The translations under genes were made by a program, and so were the position numbers. This document shows, in pieces, positions 58,711-64,000 of a stretch of DNA of 64,000 bases. The stretch comes from Brevibacillus panacihumi W25 (lineage in GTDB: Bacteria; Bacillota; Bacilli; Brevibacillales; Brevibacillaceae), in assembly GCF_000503775.1 (NCBI RefSeq), contig NZ_KI629785.1:1425501-1489500 (forward strand). The letters are read 5' to 3'. Position 1 is the first letter of the stretch. Every line of letters begins with the position of its first letter. The notes below the pieces were generated by a model. The model ran no database searches. It had not been told where the DNA came from and was given only the letters and a program-made list of their open reading frames with translations.

Positions 58711-58938
58711 GTTCCAAACCCCCTGGCGAATGCAGGCGGTTCAGTTCGCACGCCCCTGATTACAGGGTGCGTACACTGATTGTGGCCGTTGACATGCGCA
58801 AGCCTCCTTTTAGCATACAAAATAGCAAAAATGAGTGTTTGATTTCAGGGGCGTATTCCCTGAAAGCTCCTGCTTGGCACATCACTGCGCCTTACCTTTA
58901 TGGTAGCGCAAAAAAAGGGTATCGTCATGCCTGAAAAT

Positions 58939-59625
58939 TCATGCTCGTTCCTTCAGGTATATCTGTTCTTTGACGGACGCTTCCGGATGAACCTCCACTT
59001 TCCCCCAGTATTCCAACCGCTCAATCTCGCATCCCGGTCCGATCACAACGTCTTTGCCCCGAACAACGCCAGCTTTTGTGTAATCAAGACTGACAACATC
59101 GCCTTCGATCAGCTCTGCATGAAGAACGACAGACGAATCCTGCCCGAATAATTGCTTCCAGATGGTGCCTTTGCTTCGTTTCACATCCAGATCCCCCCCG
59201 CCGATCTCCCTCGCCTGGCAGGGGCCGAGCATTCTCAGCTGCAATCGCTCCGCACTCAACAACCCTTGGATTTGGATGCCACCATAGACCTCCAGGAAGC
59301 CAGACTCGCAGTCGCCCTGAACCTCGAGATTGCCTGAAAAGGAGACGTCCTCTCCGCAAATCCGGCTATCAATTGCCAAATCGCCTTTGCCGCGGATTTT
59401 CTTCGCTTCTACATCACCTGTAATCTGCATATCTCCGGTCATCGACAGCTCCTCTGTCTGCAAGTTGCCGTGAACGGTCGCATCTCCTGTGCATGAGAAT
59501 TTCTCGCATTCCACATTCCCTGCTATGGTGCACTCCCCGGTAATCTTCACCCGTCGATACTGTCCGCCAGCACAAGAGGAGTTCCCTACTACCTTTAAAT
59601 CCTGCTTTGTTCCTTCAGCCACCAA
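58939..59625 (-). CDS. bacF: Bactofilin-family polymer-forming protein (YhbF/BacF-like)
   Basis: A 228-residue protein made of repeated short beta-strands typical of right-handed beta-helices (VKITGECTIAGNVECEKFSCTGDATVHGNL pattern, repeating about every 18 residues with IxGxV/TGD). It corresponds to YhbF/BacF of Bacillus. The family polymerises without nucleotide and scaffolds membrane or cell-pole structures. GTG start at 59625, overlapping the upstream bactofilin by 11 bases; GAGGAG about ten bases before. Last gene of the yhbD-bacE-bacF operon. Confidence 0.8.
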   Translation of the reverse strand: MVAEGTKQDLKVVGNSSCAGGQYRRVKITGECTIAGNVECEKFSCTGDATVHGNLQTEELSMTGDMQITGDVEAKKIRGKGDLAIDSRICGEDVSFSGNLEVQGDCESGFLEVYGGIQIQGLLSAERLQLRMLGPCQAREIGGGDLDVKRSKGTIWKQLFGQDSSVVLHAELIEGDVVSLDYTKAGVVRGKDVVIGPGCEIERLEYWGKVEVHPEASVKEQIYLKERA

Positions 59626-60310
59626 GCTTCATCTCCTCCCCCACTTTTGCCTTTGGATGCTTGATCAATTCAGCCCGATACTCGACTCTGCCGATGTTGC
59701 ATCCTGGCCCGATCGTGACCCGATTGCCCCGAACGACCTCTGCTGTCGTATATTCCAGATCAAGCTCATCCCCCTCAATTACCTTCGCCTGCAGCTCCGG
59801 ATTGAACTTCGGGATCAACCGCAGCAGATTCCACTTGCTTTTCGAGAGCCTGCGAACGCGGAGAGCCTCCACGCCGATTTCGCCAGCCTTGCTCAATCCA
59901 TGCAGATGTATCTGGACTTGACCTGCGTTTAAAAGACCATCGATGAAGAATGCTCCCTCTGTCTTTATGCTTTCGATTTCACAATCTTTTTTCACCTTCC
60001 ATACGCCGTATACCTCCAGATGCTCTCCGCCGAGCTTCCCTTCAATGGTCAGCATCCCGTCGATTTTTCCCTCTGCAACGTGAGCGTCGCCGCGCACAGT
60101 AAGAATTCCTTCGCAAATCATTTCCGTGGTATCCAGATTACCCAGCACTTTGAACTGGCCGTTTGCCCGGAACGTTCGGGACTTGACCGCCCCAGTGACT
60201 TTCCCGACACCGTCGAGATTGACGCTGTCATAGACGCCGCCGCCAGCATTGCATACTCCGTCGACTGTCAGATTCGGCAGCACCTCGGTTTTATTCTCCG
60301 ATCCAGTCAT
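59615..60310 (-). CDS. bacE: Bactofilin-family polymer-forming protein (YhbE/BacE-like)
   Basis: A 231-residue paralogue of the next gene with the same beta-helix repeats (NLTVDGVCNAGGGVYDSVNLDG, ..GKVTGAV.., VRGDAHVAEGKIDG). Corresponds to YhbE/BacE, which with BacF organises flagellar/motility structures in Bacillus. GAGGAGGG precedes the ATG. Both proteins end with similar C-terminal segments (TIGPGCxIxRVEYxAxxxxHPxAxV), suggesting duplication. Confidence 0.8.
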   Translation of the reverse strand: MTGSENKTEVLPNLTVDGVCNAGGGVYDSVNLDGVGKVTGAVKSRTFRANGQFKVLGNLDTTEMICEGILTVRGDAHVAEGKIDGMLTIEGKLGGEHLEVYGVWKVKKDCEIESIKTEGAFFIDGLLNAGQVQIHLHGLSKAGEIGVEALRVRRLSKSKWNLLRLIPKFNPELQAKVIEGDELDLEYTTAEVVRGNRVTIGPGCNIGRVEYRAELIKHPKAKVGEEMKLGG

Positions 60311-60322
60311 CTGATTCCCTCC

Positions 60323-60958
60323 TCATATCAGCTTCCCCTTTACTTGTTCCGTTAGATCCAAAAGTGATAGCCTCGCAACCACTTTTACCCCTTTATCAAA
60401 ATGCAGCTCTGCCGGAACAGACACGATCACACACGTAGAAAGCCCCATTTTCCTGAAAAAAAGCAGATCGCACGGCTTGCCCTCCAGCTTCTGCCACTGT
60501 TCGTTCAGCGTCTCCACCAGCAGTCCGCCCTCTTCCAGGCTGATTTCCCCGGCAGCAAGCAACTGATCGATCACAAACAGCGGGAAAAACTCTGGAAAGG
60601 AATACACCGCTCCTCGCTCGCTTCCATGGGTGATCCCGTAACGATCCAACACAACCTTGGAAACAATGTTACGCTCTAACAATTCACCTGCTGTTGCATG
60701 CATGTCAGGGACCAACGGGGATTGAGACAGCTTCTCCGCCAGCTCATCCAATGACAAATCATCTTTCTTGTTGATGATTTGATCGATGCGCCCGAGGATC
60801 AGCTCCTTGGGAAAAAACGTTTCCTGCCCCGTAAAGGTGGACTTGCGAATAAACCACTCCTCTGGAATCAGCCGCTTTCGCTTCCATCTATACAGTTGGC
60901 CGTAGGAAATACCCGTTAACTCCAGCAGCTCTTTTTTGGAAATCAGTTCACGTTCCAC
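60323..60958 (-). CDS. yhbD: MerR-like regulator YhbD (DUF4004)
   Basis: A 211-residue protein. The N-terminus is MerR-like (ISKKELLELTGISYGQLYRWKRKRLIP, FFPKELILGRIDQI), followed by a helical linker and a DUF4004-type C-terminal part. It heads the operon with the two bactofilins, as yhbD-yhbE-yhbF do in Bacillus. GTG start at 60958, eight bases after GGAGGAG. A spaced dyad just upstream could be its own operator. Confidence 0.8.
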   Translation of the reverse strand: MERELISKKELLELTGISYGQLYRWKRKRLIPEEWFIRKSTFTGQETFFPKELILGRIDQIINKKDDLSLDELAEKLSQSPLVPDMHATAGELLERNIVSKVVLDRYGITHGSERGAVYSFPEFFPLFVIDQLLAAGEISLEEGGLLVETLNEQWQKLEGKPCDLLFFRKMGLSTCVIVSVPAELHFDKGVKVVARLSLLDLTEQVKGKLI

Positions 60959-60981
60959 TCTTCATCTCCTCCGATTATGAA

Positions 60982-61006
60982 TGTAACATAACACTGTTAC
61001 GTTGTA
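60982..61006. promoter_or_regulatory. Inverted repeat upstream of yhbD
   Basis: TGTAACATAAC and GTTACGTTGTA (8 of 11 positions paired) flank ACT, about 24-48 bases before the yhbD start. It has the geometry of a MerR-type operator. Confidence 0.4.
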
Positions 61007-61043
61007 AAGCTATGTTTCGTGGTCCTCCATCTATAGTGGAGCG

Positions 61044-61258
61044 GAGGAAAAAGGGAAAAACGCTTCAGGCGGGTTGGGATCTTCACTGGGGGTAGGCCAC
61101 GGCCGGCTTCACTCCAAAGGCGGAACCGCGGCCAAAAGCAGCCATTTCGAAGGAGTGGTTCAGAGTTGGCCGCTAAAATCGTGTTCCGCCTTTTCCGCTG
61201 CGCCTGGGTTAAGATCCCAAATGCCTTTTGCTTTTTTTCCCTTTTTCCTCGACCAGCT
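61044..61258 (+). repeat. Structured dispersed repeat, copy B
   Basis: Second copy of the 207-nt element at 1048-1254, same orientation and same length. Stems: P1 61044-61060 with 61234-61250 (17 bp), AGGC/GCCT (61067-61070, 61223-61226), P2 61075-61083 with 61211-61219, P3 61116-61126 with 61183-61193, P4 GCGGCCAA/TTGGCCGC (61128-61135, 61166-61173). The flank GACCAGCT (61251-61258) is also kept and here forms an extra hairpin with CTGGTC (61263-61268). It fills most of the 399-base gap between yhbD and hemAT. The remaining parts of that gap hold the yhbD operator region and nothing else I recognise. Confidence 0.85.
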
Positions 61259-61357
61259 TTTCCTGGTCCTCCTCCAATTCTTTGTGGGTATCTCATGAGG
61301 ACTTTCAAAGATATAAAAAACAGATAAACTCTCGTTTCTCTGTTCGATCCATCCAAT

Positions 61358-62674
61358 CTATAGGTTTTCCGTAATATCAGAAAGCTCATCGGCGGAGTAT
61401 GCTACCTGCGCCACCGCTTCATTCATGTCCTCCATCACGCGGAAGAAGCTCTCCAGTTCGCGTTGAATGCGGGTACTCTGTTCCTTGCTGTCCGATACAG
61501 CGCTGATAATCCCTTCAAAGAAAGCATTGGTCTCTTTTGTCATCGCTGTGCTGGAGTGGACAAGATTCCGGATCTCTCCGACGACTTTGGACAGTACAAT
61601 GGTCTGTTGATTGGTTTTTTCGATCAGTTCTCGGACGCCGGACACGGATTGTTTGGTCTGCTCCGCCAGCTTGCGCACTTCATCGGCGACGACAGCAAAG
61701 CCACGCCCCTGCTCTCCCGCCCGTGCTGCTTCGATTGCAGCGTTCAAGGCAAGAAGATTGGTCTGCTCAGCAATTGCCGTCACTACGTCGACAATGCCGC
61801 GGATCTTCTCCGCGGTGTCTTCGAGCATGTTCATTTCCTCCGCGATTTGATGCACGCTGCCCTGGATCAGATTCATCTGCTCCTGTTGATTCTCCAGCTT
61901 CTCCTTCCCTTCCTGGGAAAGCTGCTGAGCTTTGGCAGAGAAGCCTGTCCCATTTTCGGCAAAGCGCATCACCTCGCGTGACTGTTCCGTCAACTGCTGC
62001 ACAGACGCGCTGTTCTCCTCCGCCACCGCCGCGAGCTCATGGGCGGAGTTGGCGAGGGAGACACGCAGTTCATCTTTTTTCTTCTGTTCCATTTGGCGGG
62101 CACGTTCATGTTCGTTCTCGTACTCTTCCAGAACGATCTGCTGTTCGATGTTGAGCAGTTTCGTCACCACTTCCAGTGCCATGACGAATTCACGCTTGTC
62201 CGGAATGGCTTCGTCCAAAAGCCCGATGATCGATACCAGCAAATTCTGGAAGGCACACATATACCACTTCGGCTCCAGGCCGATCCGCATGTGAATGACG
62301 GCGATGCGGCTTCGTTGGGCAATATATTCACTGTCGATCTTGCCGCTGAACATTTCGGTGATGTGCCGATTCAGTGTTTGCTTCAACCGATCAATGGTGC
62401 TGTTATTGTCAATAATCGCCATAAGCAGCTCTTCACGTGCAATATTCTCGTAAAAACAGTCTACAATTCTGTCAATATGTTGAATGACAATAGGTTGAAT
62501 CGCTTTTGCAATCGTCAGATCTTCTTCCGTCAAATGGATTTGGGCCAATTGTCTGGATAAAAGCGAACCAGGAGCGATGTTCACTTCCCCCCGTTCCCTC
62601 ATTTCTCCAAAAAAGGACTCATTCTTCGATTTTCCTTTTAATCTGAACATGCTGGAAAACGGACTTGTGCTCAT
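61358..62674 (-). CDS. hemAT: HemAT oxygen-sensing chemoreceptor
   Basis: A 438-residue soluble transducer. Residues about 20-180 are a protoglobin-type sensor ([16 protein letters not shown], then [24 protein letters not shown] with the proximal heme His). From about residue 210 there is a methyl-accepting signalling domain with the hairpin tip [21 protein letters not shown] and [16 protein letters not shown]. It binds O2 through heme and signals to CheA. ATG 62674 lies ten bases after AAAAGGAG; an upstream in-frame start is rejected because it crosses the promoter at 62727. Confidence 0.93.
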   Translation of the reverse strand: MSTSPFSSMFRLKGKSKNESFFGEMRERGEVNIAPGSLLSRQLAQIHLTEEDLTIAKAIQPIVIQHIDRIVDCFYENIAREELLMAIIDNNSTIDRLKQTLNRHITEMFSGKIDSEYIAQRSRIAVIHMRIGLEPKWYMCAFQNLLVSIIGLLDEAIPDKREFVMALEVVTKLLNIEQQIVLEEYENEHERARQMEQKKKDELRVSLANSAHELAAVAEENSASVQQLTEQSREVMRFAENGTGFSAKAQQLSQEGKEKLENQQEQMNLIQGSVHQIAEEMNMLEDTAEKIRGIVDVVTAIAEQTNLLALNAAIEAARAGEQGRGFAVVADEVRKLAEQTKQSVSGVRELIEKTNQQTIVLSKVVGEIRNLVHSSTAMTKETNAFFEGIISAVSDSKEQSTRIQRELESFFRVMEDMNEAVAQVAYSADELSDITENL

Positions 62675-62726
62675 GGGTTGTACTCCTTTTATTGCAAGAA
62701 TGTAAAGATAATTACCAATCCTATGA

Positions 62727-62755
62727 ATTATATACTGGATCAAAGGACCTGTAAA
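62727..62755 (-). promoter_or_regulatory. hemAT: Sigma-A-type promoter of hemAT
   Basis: Read leftward, TTTACA (-35), a 17-base spacer and TATAAT (-10) lie about 50 bases before the hemAT start codon. Confidence 0.65.
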
Positions 62756-62888
62756 CATATTGGGAAACAGTTATGTGAAGAACTTATGATCAAGTCTGAC
62801 CGAGCAGAAGAGACGTATGATATGGTAAAATGCGGAGAAAGTATGACTGATTTGGGATACCCAACCACTACTAGCAGGAGAATGACTC

Positions 62889-63824
62889 ATGAAGATACTG
62901 TTGATTCAAAACGGACTTATCACACCGCTCGATGATCTCGAACAAACAATTGCCCCTCCAGATAACGGGTTCTACTGGATTGACGCTACCCCCTTCGATC
63001 TATCCGTTCTGCAACCTTTGTTCGGATTGCACCATCTGGCCGTCGAGGATTGCATCGACGAGGAGGAACAGCGTCCCAAGCTGCAAATCTATGATGATCA
63101 TTACTTTTTGGTCGTAAACGGAATTACGTTCCATAATCATGATATTTTCTTACGTGAAATCAATCTGTTTTTGGGCAGCCACACGATTATAACCGTGACC
63201 AAGCAGGAAGCGCCGGAGTTCGCTCAGCTCCTTGCCTTGATTCGGGAAAAGGAATTGAATCGCCCCGCAGAATTGCTCTACCAGCTGATTGATCAGGTCG
63301 TGGATCGCTATTTTGATGTGATTGAAGATATTGAAGATATGATTGAAAAATTGGAAGAAGAAATATTGGTGAATACGCGCAAATCCCATCTCGAGCAAAT
63401 CATCGGTTTGCGCAGTGAAATTTTATATGCACGGAAAATGCTGCTGCCGCAGCGAGATTTGATTGACGCATTGCATAAAAAAGAACTTCCGCTCATCGAG
63501 CCTTACCTACGGAAGTACTTCGGCGACATTGTGGAGGATGCTGTAAAGGTCGCGGAGAGCTTCGATACATTTCGCGACCTGATCGGCAACTTGCGTGAAG
63601 CCTACCAAGCATCTCTGGCTGGACGCGCCAATGACATCATGCGCGTATTTACTGCCTTGACCACGATCTTCATGCCCTTGACGATCGTGACCGGCATCTA
63701 CGGCATGAATTTTCATAACATGCCTGAACTGAATAACCCTTACGGCTACTACATCGTTCTCGGCTCTATGTTGGCGATCGGCGTCACGATGTACCTCATT
63801 TTCAAGAAAAAGGAGTGGCTGTAA
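62889..63824 (+). CDS. corA: Magnesium/cobalt transporter CorA
   Basis: A 311-residue CorA protein: cytosolic alpha-beta domain, long helical stalk (DVIEDIEDMIEKLEEEIL), two C-terminal membrane helices and the selectivity motif YGMNF between them. Forms pentamers that admit Mg2+ along its gradient. AGGAGAATG precedes the ATG. I see no M-box riboswitch in the 214-base gap upstream, where only the divergent hemAT promoter is recognisable. Confidence 0.93.
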   Translation: MKILLIQNGLITPLDDLEQTIAPPDNGFYWIDATPFDLSVLQPLFGLHHLAVEDCIDEEEQRPKLQIYDDHYFLVVNGITFHNHDIFLREINLFLGSHTIITVTKQEAPEFAQLLALIREKELNRPAELLYQLIDQVVDRYFDVIEDIEDMIEKLEEEILVNTRKSHLEQIIGLRSEILYARKMLLPQRDLIDALHKKELPLIEPYLRKYFGDIVEDAVKVAESFDTFRDLIGNLREAYQASLAGRANDIMRVFTALTTIFMPLTIVTGIYGMNFHNMPELNNPYGYYIVLGSMLAIGVTMYLIFKKKEWL

Positions 63825-63829
63825 TCCGT

Positions 63830-64000
63830 TTAAACCAGCTCATCACAAGCAGTAATCATCAGATGAAGCTTCTTGGACAGATCAATTTCGTAAGGTACAT
63901 CTACCCGCTCTCCAGCTTCATTCATCAGGATGCGAATGATTGGGCGACTCGGCAACCCGATGTTGGCATCGACTACCACGCCGGACTCCCCTGTGTTCAA
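63830..64000 (-). CDS. C-terminal fragment, HD-GYP-type phosphodiesterase-like protein
   Basis: The last 56 codons of a minus-strand gene that runs off the right edge. The sequence LNTGESGVVVDANIGLPSRPIIRILMNEAGE (key part LNTGESGVVV..PSRPIIRIL) followed by a beta-strand and helix resembles the C-terminal tail that follows HD-GYP domains in Firmicute c-di-GMP phosphodiesterases. The catalytic part is outside the window, so the assignment is tentative. It converges on corA; the two stop codons are six bases apart. Confidence 0.55.
   Translation of the reverse strand: MNTGESGVVVDANIGLPSRPIIRILMNEAGERVDVPYEIDLSKKLHLMITACDELV

Noticed and set aside
62675..62888. M-box or other riboswitch ahead of corA
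   Set aside because: No conserved stems or long leader; the gap mainly holds the hemAT promoter.
1..64000. tRNA, rRNA or prophage/IS transposase genes
   Set aside because: I saw no cloverleaf-like sequence, rRNA segment, transposase or integrase in any frame.

Overview
The window looks like chromosome of an endospore-forming, aerobic Firmicute of the Paenibacillaceae, most probably Brevibacillus. The pointers are strong AGGAGG-type ribosome sites with frequent GTG and TTG starts, sporulation genes (Spo0E-like, YutH/CotS-like, YhcN-type lipoprotein, YunB), a menaquinone futalosine gene (mqnE), and gene order. Going left to right, the genes yuiC, yuiB, yuiA, yumB, yumC, erpA/yutM, yuzB, yutJ, yuzD, yutI, yutH, yutG, yutF, yutE, yutD, yutC, lipA, yunA and yunB follow the yui-yum-yuz-yut-yun block that I recall from Bacillus subtilis. 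Other genes are inserted between them.

Layout. 1-6.8 kb: end of a cobalamin-type binding protein, YuiC (3D domain), the first copy of a structured repeat, small membrane proteins, YuiB, YuiA, a Nudix hydrolase, and the divergent flavoenzymes YumB (NDH-2) and YumC (ferredoxin/flavodoxin-NADP reductase), with Rex-like sites between them. 6.9-12.4 kb: zinc-ribbon protein, secreted helical protein, an orphan CuA-domain lipoprotein, metallophosphoesterase, a 30-residue membrane peptide, a DUF4173 membrane protein, DinB and YolD-like proteins. 12.5-17.7 kb: bicupin oxalate decarboxylase homologue, ErpA, Spo0E-like, MqnE, YuzB, YutJ. 17.7-26.8 kb: a Nudix deletion remnant, threonine aldolase, an AraC regulator, secreted proteins, XRE regulator, YuzD, the mccA-mccB reverse transsulfuration pair, YutI. 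26.8-35.7 kb: alpha/beta hydrolase, glyoxylate reductase, YutH, YutG, YutF, MntH, a Cys-rich regulator, YutE, GlpX, DUF3055 and a Tyr/Pro-rich protein. 35.7-45.9 kb: a visibly AT-richer module with an MFS exporter, a complete oligopeptide-type ABC transporter, an AbgB-like amidohydrolase and a divergent regulator. 45.9-64 kb: YutD with a long basic tail, YutC, LipA, the YhaN-YhaO pair, YunA, aldehyde dehydrogenase, KynA, YunB, a second MFS protein, a YhbD-bactofilin operon, the second repeat copy, HemAT, CorA and the end of a c-di-GMP phosphodiesterase-like gene.

Functionally much of the window concerns respiration and redox (two NDH-2-like proteins, YumC, MqnE, CuA lipoprotein, HemAT), Fe-S and lipoate cofactors (ErpA, YutI, LipA), metal transport (MntH, CorA), sulfur amino acids and spore formation. 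The most unusual item is a 207-nt element present twice, 60 kb apart, whose nested stems are kept by compensatory base changes. I could not assign it to any known RNA or repeat family.
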